Shown: positions 25,961 to 34,210 of the stretch, piece by piece
Layout of the letters: each line of letters starts with the position of its first letter
How positions within the stretch are numbered: position 1 is the first letter of the stretch
NCBI GenBank assembly: GCA_963667815.1
Contig: OY764020.1
DNA: 64,000 nt
Source: Saccharicrinis sp963667815
GTDB lineage: Bacteria > Bacteroidota > Bacteroidia > Bacteroidales > Marinilabiliaceae
Direction: 5' to 3' (one strand)
The notes under the pieces: model-generated
What the model saw: the letters and a program-made list of their open reading frames with translations, nothing else
Databases searched by the model: none
What the model was told of the DNA's origin: nothing
Made by a program: the position numbers and the translations under genes

Positions 25961-26254
25961 TCAAGCCAAACTCATTTCAGAAACCTTTAATTTTTCAGCT
26001 AAAATATGCATATCTGAGCTGATCTTTTCATTTGTAATACGAGCATATATCTGTGTAGTTTTAATATTGGTATGGCCAAGCATTTTGCTAACGGATTCTA
26101 TTGAAACTCCTTTTGATAAGGTAACTGTTGTAGCAAATGTATGGCGAGCCATATGAAACGTCAGATTTTTGATTGTTTCACAACGCCCCATATGCATATT
26201 CTTAGATAAATATTGTTTATTTTGTTGGTACAATAACGGCTTTTTAATTGAAGG
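25961..26254 (-). pseudogene. Tyrosine recombinase C-terminal fragment
   Basis: About 90 residues from the end of a Bacteroidota tyrosine recombinase: LTFHMARHTFATTVTLSKG, VSKMLGHTNIKTTQIYARI and the catalytic Tyr, ending EMSLA. It is almost identical to the C-terminus of the intact recombinase at 31967-33196. Similarity fades upstream of residue-equivalent LLYQQNKQYLS at about 26250, so the N-terminal three quarters are gone. Same orientation as the intact gene; together they bracket the TIR operon. Confidence 0.85.
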
Positions 26255-26310
26255 GTATATAAATTGAAATGGTTTGGTTTAAGGAGAAGCATTAATATTA
26301 TTGATAATAT

Positions 26311-26988
26311 ATGATTTATATAATACCAACTCCTAAAGGATTAGGAGTAGAATTATGGGGTACGTATGGAGATTTGAACAACCTTTATGGTACAATGTCA
26401 AAATTTTGGAATGAAGAGAGCAAATTAAATATTCCAGGATTTGAAAATAGGGATAAATTAATTAGTGGATTTTCATATGAAATACGGAAAGCATATGAAG
26501 GAAGTAGGCTAAAGAGGGAGGTAGGTCACTTTGGGTTTGACGATTCAGGATATTTTGGTGCTCAAATCTTTTGGGTACATTTTCTATTTTCATTATCGGC
26601 ATTAAAATATAACATGCGCTATTCAGGTACATCAAAATTGGATATTGCTATGTTTTTACAACTTGAATACTGGCTTGAGAATGCAATGAAAAGTTATGAT
26701 GAGATAGGAGCTAAAAATTTAATTGGTTTTATTGAAGATGGAGTTTATGGTGCTAATGAATACATCTACCACTATATGAGAAGTATTAATGTAGATTACA
26801 TTTCTCTTGGAGGTGGGAAAAGGGCTTTTCGTAAACTACCGGAATTACTTATGCGGGGAGTGTTTTTTACCGATGAATATAAAGCATATAAGAATTTCCT
26901 TGAAAGTGATGCAAGGAGGTTAGGATGTGAAATAGAGGAAATGCATATTCTTGATGACCATATTGATTATGATGGTATAAAATGGTGA
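26311..26988 (+). CDS. Hypothetical protein, first gene of the TIR operon region
   Basis: A 225-residue soluble protein (MIYIIPTPKGLGVELWGTYG). The N-terminal third is beta-strand rich (GVELWGTYGDLNNLY); the middle has a helical segment with LDIAMFLQLEYWLENAMKSY. It may belong to a DUF6904-like family, but this is recollection and not tested. It overlaps or abuts the next gene and starts the co-directional run of seven genes. No catalytic motif is recognised. Confidence 0.7.
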   Translation: MIYIIPTPKGLGVELWGTYGDLNNLYGTMSKFWNEESKLNIPGFENRDKLISGFSYEIRKAYEGSRLKREVGHFGFDDSGYFGAQIFWVHFLFSLSALKYNMRYSGTSKLDIAMFLQLEYWLENAMKSYDEIGAKNLIGFIEDGVYGANEYIYHYMRSINVDYISLGGGKRAFRKLPELLMRGVFFTDEYKAYKNFLESDARRLGCEIEEMHILDDHIDYDGIKW

Positions 26989-27017
26989 GAAATATTTTTT
27001 TATTTAAAAACTTTATT

Positions 27018-27605
27018 ATGGGGTGCTATTGGGCAAGATTCGAACGAAACAATGGCAATATTTACAGATATGATACCAGGATATATATTGATAGCATAGA
27101 TGAAATTTTAGATACAGATGAGTGCATTGGTTCCATCGTAGGAAAGAATCCGGGGAGTGCTCTTCCAAAGGATGATGTCTTTGATAAGCTAAGCGAAATT
27201 GACCTTAGTAATGATAAACTGCTACCTACTGTTAGAAACCTTATAAGAAAAGGTAATCCGAATATCATTGGTAGAAAATACATACAGGTTTTAAACTTAT
27301 TTTACCTCTGCAACCCTGATTTGGAAGAAGCTATCAAAGATTACGAAACAAGTTTAAATCCTAAAATTTGCAGCACAGAAAGGAAAAAGTTTCCTTGGGT
27401 TTGGTTTATGTGGGGCGGTTATAATATGAGCTTACAAGGAAAGAAAAACAGATTTAAAGATATTTCTGCTCCAATAAAGTTCAACCTCAATAATCAAACG
27501 AAAACTATTGTTGAAGGACTTCCCGAAGAAAGAGTTTGTGCCAAACATACACAGGGTATGCAGCATGATCTGGTTATACCATATTTAGAAAAGATTTTGC
27601 AATAA
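27018..27605 (+). CDS. DUF1643-like protein
   Basis: About 195 residues from ATG 27018 (MGCYWARFERNNGN); a start at 26982, overlapping the previous gene by seven bases, is also possible. The order of motifs IVGKNPGSALPKDDVFD, TVRNLIRKG, YIQVLNLFYLCNPDLEEAI and WVWFMWGGYN follows the DUF1643 pattern (LNPSTAD … PTIRR … NLFAxRxTDP … WG). DUF1643 proteins are found in accessory and phage DNA and are of unknown activity. Assignment is by motif order only. Confidence 0.6.
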   Translation: MGCYWARFERNNGNIYRYDTRIYIDSIDEILDTDECIGSIVGKNPGSALPKDDVFDKLSEIDLSNDKLLPTVRNLIRKGNPNIIGRKYIQVLNLFYLCNPDLEEAIKDYETSLNPKICSTERKKFPWVWFMWGGYNMSLQGKKNRFKDISAPIKFNLNNQTKTIVEGLPEERVCAKHTQGMQHDLVIPYLEKILQ

Positions 27606-27649
27606 TAAAATGTTCGATAAAATGGCATAAGGATTGTCATTAGCCAGAT

Positions 27650-28573
27650 ATGACAAATATAAAATTACCTTACGGATTAAGTAACGAACAAGTTGTTTCA
27701 ATTGATGATGTTGAAAGTGGACTTAAGTGTAATTGTGTTTGCCCCTCATGCAAAAGCCAATTGATTGCCAGAAAAGGAGAAGAAAAACAACATCATTTTG
27801 CACACTATAATTCTGAAGACTGCGGTTGGAAAGGGGAATCAATTATTCATAAAATTTCAAAAGAAATATTCCTGGAATCAAAAACATTAAGGCTTTCTCA
27901 AGTATTATGGAGTTACAAACCAGAACTTGTAATTTATGGGGAGACATCAATACCTATTGATAATGTAAAGTTAGAATGTAGAATTGATGATATTATTCCT
28001 GATGTTATTATAGAAAGCAAAGGGAAGGAATTATTGGTTGAAATAAAAGTGAGTCATGGTATTGGCCACGAGAAATTTCAAAAAATAAATAGGCTTAACA
28101 TTTCAACACTTGAAATAGATGTAAGAAGGATTGTTGCTAATTCATTTCGAGATAATAATTACTTTCTGAAAAGTAAAGACTTCAAAAATGCCTTAATAAA
28201 TGGAATAGATAATAAATACTGGATATACAACTGGGAAAAGGAAAGGATTAAGCAATTGATGATTGAAGAAAAATCAAAAACGTTACCAATAAAACTTTTA
28301 GATACCTCATGGAAATTTGAAGACTTGTATTACATTGATAATTGCCCCATCGAAAAAAGAACTTGGAACTCAGGCTTCAAAGAAGGTGAGCCTTATGCCA
28401 ATTATAATGAAGATTGTAGAAAGTGTAATTATTTCTTGGGACAATGCGAACAAAACAAACCTATCCATTCAAAAAATGGAGCTATTTATTGTATTGGGCA
28501 TCTTAGTGAAACGGAATATGTCATTAATGGGTTTATTTTCAATAATAAGAAAAAGATAAACTATAAGATGTAA
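27650..28573 (+). CDS. CoiA-like protein with PD-(D/E)xK nuclease motif
   Basis: A 307-residue protein with an N-terminal zinc-binding region (CNCVCPSCKSQLIARKG, HHFAHYNSEDCG), as in competence protein CoiA and relatives. A nuclease-like core follows: IIPDVIIESKGKELLVEIKV with PD and ExK at the expected spacing (about residues 118-140). A C-terminal cysteine cluster (DCRKCNYFLGQC … YCIGH) may bind another zinc. CoiA-like nucleases are frequent in defence islands. It precedes the TIR genes by 11 bases. Confidence 0.8.
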   Translation: MTNIKLPYGLSNEQVVSIDDVESGLKCNCVCPSCKSQLIARKGEEKQHHFAHYNSEDCGWKGESIIHKISKEIFLESKTLRLSQVLWSYKPELVIYGETSIPIDNVKLECRIDDIIPDVIIESKGKELLVEIKVSHGIGHEKFQKINRLNISTLEIDVRRIVANSFRDNNYFLKSKDFKNALINGIDNKYWIYNWEKERIKQLMIEEKSKTLPIKLLDTSWKFEDLYYIDNCPIEKRTWNSGFKEGEPYANYNEDCRKCNYFLGQCEQNKPIHSKNGAIYCIGHLSETEYVINGFIFNNKKKINYKM

Positions 28574-28583
28574 TAATTGAGAA

Positions 28584-29258
28584 ATGATAATATCAAAAGA
28601 ACATATAAATAATATACCCGGTGCTGGCTATGTAAATTTAAATGAAGCTAAAGCATATAGAAAAGAGGGAATGAAATCAATAAATGCATGTCACGAAAAT
28701 GATAAGCAAGTGATATTCTTATCACATAAGCATAGCGAATCAGAAATATTAAAGAAAGTAGTTCGTTTAATAAAGAATTGTGGTGCAGATGTGTATATTG
28801 ATTGGATGGATGAAGGAATGCCTCAAAGTACTTGCGGTAAAACTGCTATAAGAATTAAAGATAAAATAAAATCATGTGATAAATTTATTTTAATTGGTAC
28901 AGAAGGAGCTATCTCTTCAAAATGGTGTAACTGGGAGTTAGGTATTGGAGATGTTAGAAAACATGATGATTTCGCATTAGCTGTATTACCTATTAAAGAA
29001 GATTATAAAGATTATTCTGGAAATGAATATTTAGAATTATATCCCACTATTCAGTATCAAGATGGAACAAGTAAGTATATTTATACGGATAAACATGAAA
29101 ATATTAATATTTACGTTTTGCGAATGAAAAATGGCAACCACAAGGTTAAGGGGCAGATACCTAAGGGCTATTATGTTCATATGAATATGGAAACTGATAA
29201 TGGAACTGCATATTTTCTAATTAGGTTAAAAGATTGGCTTAGTATAGAGAATGTTTAA
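28584..29258 (+). CDS. TIR-domain protein 1
   Basis: A 224-residue protein with a TIR domain at about residues 40-140: VIFLSHKHSESEILKKVV (betaA-alphaA), ADVYIDWMDEGMP (BB-loop region), KFILIGTEGAISSKWCNWEL with the presumed NADase Glu at 118 in a W-x3-E motif. The last 80 residues are beta-rich and lack a known domain. Bacterial TIR proteins cleave NAD+ or make cyclic ADP-ribose signals in phage defence. First of three TIR genes, 16 bases before the next. Confidence 0.88.
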   Translation: MIISKEHINNIPGAGYVNLNEAKAYRKEGMKSINACHENDKQVIFLSHKHSESEILKKVVRLIKNCGADVYIDWMDEGMPQSTCGKTAIRIKDKIKSCDKFILIGTEGAISSKWCNWELGIGDVRKHDDFALAVLPIKEDYKDYSGNEYLELYPTIQYQDGTSKYIYTDKHENINIYVLRMKNGNHKVKGQIPKGYYVHMNMETDNGTAYFLIRLKDWLSIENV

Positions 29259-29273
29259 CCAATTTTAGGAAAT

Positions 29274-30074
29274 ATGTTTAAAGGATTCAAATTAAGTAAG
29301 CTGGGTTTTGGCAATGATTTTGACAAATTTCACGGCATAGGATTAGATTTATATCACAGCTATGAGAAAGACGTACATGATTCATTAAGCTCATTCTTTC
29401 TGGATAGTAAAAAGCTTGATGGAACCAAGATAATTGACTCATGGTTTCCTAAAGTGGATAGCCATATTTTTTTATCTCATTCCCACAATGATAAGGATGA
29501 AGTTATAGCGTTGGCTGGTTGGTTAAAATATAAATTCAATTTAGACTCTTTTATTGATTCTTGCATATGGGGGTACGGTAATGACCTGATTCAAGTTCTT
29601 GATAATAATTATAGTTGGCTTGATGAAAAGAATCGTATTTACGATTATAAAAAAGTACTATTCTCAACTAGTCACGTTCATATGATGCTGTCAACTGCAC
29701 TATCTTCAATGATTGATAAAACGGAGTGTTTAATTTTTTATGATACAGAAAATTCTGTGCAAAAATTTGAGTCGGTACTGAAAACTGGATCGCCTTGGAT
29801 ATATTCTGAGATTGCATTTGCTGAGGTTGTTAGAAAAAAAAGACCTGAAAGAATTAAGTACATATTGGAAACTAGAAAATTTTCATCAGGTGGTAAAATT
29901 GACCATTTAGAAAAGGCACTTGAAATTGCGTATGAATTAGATTTCGGACATTTAAAATCGATTGATGCGGATACATTAAATGAATGGGAATCATTTTGTA
30001 AATTGTATAAAAAAGAAGAAGCTCTTGATAAATTATATGAAATTACATTCCCTATAACAAAAATTAAAGATTAG
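29274..30074 (+). CDS. TIR-domain protein 2
   Basis: A 266-residue protein. TIR domain at about 60-190: HIFLSHSHNDKDEVIALAGWL, LDSFIDSCIWGYGNDLI, then TECLIFYDTENS and SPWIYSEIAFAEVV, with Glu169 in the W-x3-E position. It has an unusually long insertion (about residues 100-140, DNNYSWLDEKNRIYDYKKVLF) between strands B and C, so it may be a specialised TIR. N-terminal 60 residues unassigned. Two bases separate it from the membrane-protein gene. Confidence 0.85.
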   Translation: MFKGFKLSKLGFGNDFDKFHGIGLDLYHSYEKDVHDSLSSFFLDSKKLDGTKIIDSWFPKVDSHIFLSHSHNDKDEVIALAGWLKYKFNLDSFIDSCIWGYGNDLIQVLDNNYSWLDEKNRIYDYKKVLFSTSHVHMMLSTALSSMIDKTECLIFYDTENSVQKFESVLKTGSPWIYSEIAFAEVVRKKRPERIKYILETRKFSSGGKIDHLEKALEIAYELDFGHLKSIDADTLNEWESFCKLYKKEEALDKLYEITFPITKIKD

Positions 30075-30076
30075 TC

Positions 30077-30711
30077 ATGGATGAAGATAAAAGGAAGCAT
30101 TTAGAGTTTATACAAGGGGTGATTAATAGACATAATTCAAATTCCTTTATGATAAAGGGATGGACAATCACTATTACTGCTGCTTTATATGCCTTGGCTG
30201 GAACATTAAAAGAACCAAGTTTGTATTGATTGCATTAGCTCCAATTGTTATGTTTTGGGGATTAGATGCCTTTTATTTGTCAAATGAAAGATGTTTTGTC
30301 GATTTGTATAATGCAGTATCTAACAATTCTCCGGTTGTTTTGCCCAATACGAAGATATTAAAGAAGAATTTTAACGGTAGCTCCAATAGTAATTATGCAT
30401 ATTCAGTTCCTAACTATAATATGAACTTTAAAAAGTTTAAGGTGTGGAAAGATAATTCCTGGGTAAATGTGTTGAAATCAAAAACAATCCTTGGCTTATA
30501 TCTTTCAATGATTATTGTTACAGTGGTAATTTTCATCTTCTTAAATGTGTACCTAACTAAAAGAATTGAACCTATAGAGGTTAATGCCAAAATTAACCCT
30601 AGCGAGATAAAACTAAACTTAAAGACTGAGCCTCCAAAAATTATTAACAACATATTTACTGAACCTGCCAATAAGGATAGCTCTACTATTAATAAAGCAA
30701 TACCCAAGTAA
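30077..30711 (+). pseudogene. Three-helix membrane protein of the TIR operon, frameshifted
   Basis: From ATG 30077 the frame reads MDEDKRKHLEFIQGVINRHN, SNSFMIKGWTITITAALYAL, AGTLKEP and then stops at 30229; the other frame continues KFVLIALAPIVMFWGLDAFY and LSNERCFVDLYNAV. One missing base in CCAAGTTT (about 30213-30220) explains the break. The joined product is about 211 residues with helices at about 28-44 and 50-68 and a third near residue 140 (LYLSMIIVTVVIFIFLNVYL). Similar small membrane proteins with LEFIQ…NSF.IKGW are known to me beside TIR genes. A sequencing indel is an alternative to a true pseudogene. Confidence 0.75.
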
Positions 30712-30738
30712 TTCAGGTCTATAATTAATTATGAAAGT

Positions 30739-31854
30739 ATGGCAGGTAAAACAAAAAGAAAATTCATGGGAGAATCCGCAAGGTTGATTAAAAGGTTAAA
30801 ACGCCCACTATCTTTTATAAAAGAAATACTTCCATACAATTACAATAAGGAATCTATCATAGAGGGATTTAAACAATATTATCCTTACTTGTGGAATGAA
30901 TTATGTGATAGGTACAACTTATATAAGGCAAAAGACGATTTTTTGGTTAATACCGGAAAAAGAAAAAGATATAAGCCTCTAAAAGCAGATGATTTTATTT
31001 CTCAATTACCTCAAGTAAAATTATGGCTTAGCTATGATTTGAGAAAAAAGCATAAAGAAATTTTTAGTGAGGATATAAGGAAAAAAAAGATTGTGGAGCT
31101 GGATAAAAAACGATTGCCAGCTATTGAAAAAGTAAATAACAGAATATCGAAGAATACTGAATTAATACAGGAGATTGAACCGTTGTATACAGATGCCATT
31201 ATTTCATCATATCATAAAAAAGGTATTAGTATAGATGGTAAGATTGAAGTATTCAATGAATTAAAAAAATATAACAATGAAAAAACTGTTGAGTTCTTCT
31301 ATAAACTGAATGATTCAGAAAGGAATGACCAAATTAGGAACATGGCATTTTTTCATTTACAGTCATTAGGTAAATATGTAAAATTAAGAAAGGGGTTTAA
31401 GGGCAAAGAGAAAGGTTACATGATTGAGAAAAGTGAGTTTAATATGACTCCTGGCGATTTATTAGAGAGGATAGAAAAGGATAGTGTGCAGTCTATTAAG
31501 CAGTTTGATTTTTTTATTTCTCACAGTTCCATAAACAGAAGTGAAGTGATTGAAGCTATAAAACTCTTAAATAAAAAAGGGTATACTGCATATTGCGACT
31601 GGACAAGTGATAATGATTTCTTAAAGAGAGAATTAGTTAGTGAGTATACAAAAATTGTCTTAAAAAAAAGATTAGAGCAATCAAGGAACCTTTTGTTTTT
31701 GTGTACTAAAGAATCTGTTAAATCCGAATGGGTTGATTTGGAACTAGAATATTTTGAGAATTTAGGTAAGCCGATTTATTATATTCAGATTGATGGCGTA
31801 AATGATTCAAGATTGTCGAATTACAGTAAATTCGAATACGAAACTGTTTCGTAA
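30739..31854 (+). CDS. TIR-domain protein 3 with long helical N-terminus
   Basis: A 371-residue protein. Residues 1-250 are basic, helical and unassigned (SFIKEILPYNYNKESIIEGF; LSYDLRKKHKEIF). The TIR domain occupies about 254-371: FDFFISHSSINRSEVIEAIK, YTAYCDWTSDNDF, NLLFLCTKESVKSEWVDLEL with Glu335 at W-x3-E. A domain order of sensor first and TIR last is common in defence proteins that oligomerise on activation. Last gene of the run; a shared terminator and the recombinase follow. Confidence 0.88.
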   Translation: MAGKTKRKFMGESARLIKRLKRPLSFIKEILPYNYNKESIIEGFKQYYPYLWNELCDRYNLYKAKDDFLVNTGKRKRYKPLKADDFISQLPQVKLWLSYDLRKKHKEIFSEDIRKKKIVELDKKRLPAIEKVNNRISKNTELIQEIEPLYTDAIISSYHKKGISIDGKIEVFNELKKYNNEKTVEFFYKLNDSERNDQIRNMAFFHLQSLGKYVKLRKGFKGKEKGYMIEKSEFNMTPGDLLERIEKDSVQSIKQFDFFISHSSINRSEVIEAIKLLNKKGYTAYCDWTSDNDFLKRELVSEYTKIVLKKRLEQSRNLLFLCTKESVKSEWVDLELEYFENLGKPIYYIQIDGVNDSRLSNYSKFEYETVS

Positions 31855-31896
31855 GTACTCCTTTTGTGAGCAAATAGTCCTACGCTGTTATTAAAT

Positions 31897-31935
31897 AAAC
31901 TTCCGGCTGAGTAATTCAACCAGAAGTTTTTGCAA
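31897..31935. terminator. Convergent terminator between TIR operon and recombinase
   Basis: Inverted repeat AAACTTC (31897-31903) with GAAGTTT (31923-31929) and inner pairs, followed by T-rich sequence on the right and preceded by A-rich sequence. It is placed between two convergent genes and so can serve both. Confidence 0.6.
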
Positions 31936-31966
31936 AATCTAATCAAGAATAGACTAGGATTTCTTG

Positions 31967-33196
31967 TTAAGCCAAACTCATCTCGGAGCATTTTAACTTT
32001 TGTGATAACAAGTGCATATCTGAGCTTATCTTTTCATTTGTAATACGAGCGTAAATCTGTGTTGTTTTAATATTGGTATGACCGAGCATTTTACTAACGG
32101 ATTCTATAGGAACTCCCTTTGAAAGCGTAACAGTGGTTGCAAAAGTATGGCGTGCCAGGTGAAACGTTAGATTTTTGGTTATACCACACACATCTGCAAT
32201 CTCCTTTAAATACTGGTTGGTTTTTTGATTGGTCGGAATTGGCAAAAGAACACCGTTTGGTAAACCTTTGTATTTTTCCAGGATTAACTGAGATATATCT
32301 AGTAAAGGCACAACTGTTTTAATAGAAGTCTTCTGGCGTTTGGTGTTAATCCATAAATTACCATCAAAACCTTTGGAAATATGTTCTTGTCTTAGATTTT
32401 TAATGTCGATATATGCCAGTCCTGTATAGCAGGAAAAAATAAAGATATCACGTACCCGCTCTAATCGTTCACTATTAAAGCTTTTTTGCATGATTCGTTT
32501 TAGTTCGTCATCGTTTAGGTAACCTCTGTCAACCTTTTTAATAGAAATCCTGTAATTGGCAAATGGGTCGCTTTGTATCCATCCATTCTTTTGAGCTATA
32601 AGTACTATGCTTTTGAATTTCTGAATAAACTTAGCGGTTGTGTTGGCGTTGCAACCGCATTGTACATTCAGGAAAGTTTCAAAACCAACAATGAAAGAGT
32701 GGTTAATTTCTCTCAAATCAATGTCGCTTCTTTTATATTCGGTCTTTAGGTAATTTGAAAGATGTCTTTTACAAACTTCCGCTTTCTGGTATGTGGCTTT
32801 TGATTTGTTTACGCCAATATGTTTTTTTAAGAGGTTATTGCTTTCCTCAAATAGTTCCAATAGTAAATATTGTTCCAACCCGATACCGAGGAAAGTATTC
32901 TTAACTTTTTCAGCGGTTATCTGGATATCTTTTTTTGTAAGGTCGTTATAAGCATTACGTAGGGATGTTTTAATTTCATCTAAAACGGCATTTAGAGTTC
33001 TTGCTTCGGCATTTCTTCCTTTTGCCTTATTTAATTCAACACTCCAGTCGTTCGGTTTGATAAATTGTTTGGTGTTGAAATGTGTTTTCTTTCCATTGAT
33101 TGTGATTCTTGCCACAATAGGTGCTGTTCCATCTTTTTTTTCTGCATTCTTTTTAATGAAAAAAAGAACATTAAAAGTACTTCTCATAAGCTTCAT
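31967..33196 (-). CDS. Bacteroidota-type tyrosine recombinase (integrase)
   Basis: A 409-residue integrase with an arm-type binding N-terminus (FFIKKNAEKKDGTAPIVARI), SAM-like core-binding domain (about 105-200) and C-terminal catalytic domain. Visible catalytic parts are HLARHTFATT (H-x-x-R box), LGHTNIKTTQIYARI (second His and Tyr). The first Arg region reads CYTGLAYIDI, where the usual Arg is absent, as in the CTnDOT integrase group. It probably moves the element to its right, or the TIR module between it and the fragment at 25961. Confidence 0.93.
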   Translation of the reverse strand: MKLMRSTFNVLFFIKKNAEKKDGTAPIVARITINGKKTHFNTKQFIKPNDWSVELNKAKGRNAEARTLNAVLDEIKTSLRNAYNDLTKKDIQITAEKVKNTFLGIGLEQYLLLELFEESNNLLKKHIGVNKSKATYQKAEVCKRHLSNYLKTEYKRSDIDLREINHSFIVGFETFLNVQCGCNANTTAKFIQKFKSIVLIAQKNGWIQSDPFANYRISIKKVDRGYLNDDELKRIMQKSFNSERLERVRDIFIFSCYTGLAYIDIKNLRQEHISKGFDGNLWINTKRQKTSIKTVVPLLDISQLILEKYKGLPNGVLLPIPTNQKTNQYLKEIADVCGITKNLTFHLARHTFATTVTLSKGVPIESVSKMLGHTNIKTTQIYARITNEKISSDMHLLSQKLKCSEMSLA

Positions 33197-33284
33197 TTTT
33201 CGAATTGTAAAACTATGTTATTATTCTCTAAATGAAATACTTGTAAGCTGGACAATTTCGGACATAACTATGCCAATTCTGGAC

Positions 33285-33327
33285 AAATCGTAACCTATTT
33301 TCACCTTTTTAAAATAGGTTACGATTT
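33285..33327. promoter_or_regulatory. Perfect 17-bp inverted repeat upstream of the recombinase
   Basis: Arms 33285-33301 (AAATCGTAACCTATTTT) and 33311-33327 with a 9-base spacer, about 90-130 bases before the recombinase start. Could be an operator, an excision-factor site or part of the attachment site. A 26-base sequence just before it (33263-33288) recurs at 44562-44587 with three mismatches. Confidence 0.5.
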
Positions 33328-33392
33328 AGTTACTATTTAATGTCGTTTTTAGGAATATTAAGAAAGACATACAAAACAAAAAAGCATAAAAA

Positions 33393-33430
33393 AAGTCCTA
33401 CAACTTATTGAAAGTGTAGGACTTGTCTTT
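33393..33430. terminator. Terminator-like hairpin
   Basis: A 10-bp stem (33393-33402 with 33415-33424), A-run before and T-run after, so it is probably bidirectional. No gene ends near it now, which suggests that the neighbour has been lost. Confidence 0.55.
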
Positions 33431-34173
33431 TTTCTGTCTTCTATTGACATTTTAATCAGCGGAGAGAGAGGGAACTGAAAATTTGCTTTAATTACCCTAT
33501 CCTCAATATTTTACGAATTCAATTTTTAAGGTCCACTGTAAGTCCACCAAAATAGGGTAAAAAATGCCCGTTTTAAATGCGTTTTAATGAACTCATTTCC
33601 CTCCAAAAATAGCAAAAAGGAACCGAACCTAAAAATGAATATCCAAACAAAGATTATCTCAAATAGTAATTAAATAAGATATTAATTATTTATATATTCT
33701 AATAGACCTCCTGGGGATTTTATGGTGAAATACTATTTAAAAATGAATAAAATTAACTACCTAATTTTTTGTTTGTTGATGAATTAGTTATGTATCCAAT
33801 AAAGTTCTCTAATTTAATTGTAATTAGAACAGAATTGCCGTAAATTATGGTTTTATCAATCACGAAAGGAGTTATAAATAGACGCAATAGAAACTACATA
33901 CAAATCCAAGAACAGAAGAATACTTAATTAAAAAAAATGAAAAAGCAATAAGAAGGTATTCAAAAAATGTTTAATAAAAAACTAGGGATAATTAAATTTC
34001 AAGAGTCAGAGTGTTATGCTTAATATAGGTTGAAAGTGTTGTTGCAGTTAAGGGGCTGAATTAAAGTTTATTATATGGTTTAAGGATAAGGTGATAACCC
34101 TATAAATTTTCAACAAATCTATCAAAGCTTATAGGTTAGATTTAAAAAATGAAGGTTAATAATTTTAGAAGAT
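33431..34173. other. Non-coding stretch
   Basis: About 740 bases with no convincing gene on either strand and no repeat that I could recognise. The base composition is very AT-rich. It may be decayed element DNA between the recombinase and the IS4-interrupted gene. Confidence 0.5.
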
Positions 34174-34210
34174 ATGATACCAGATAAATACAAGAATTAC
34201 TATTTAGGAT

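Noticed and set aside
28584..31854. Calling the TIR operon a Thoeris system
   Set aside because: No ThsA-like effector (SIR2, macro or SLOG domain) was recognised in the neighbouring genes; only TIR proteins and a small membrane protein are visible.
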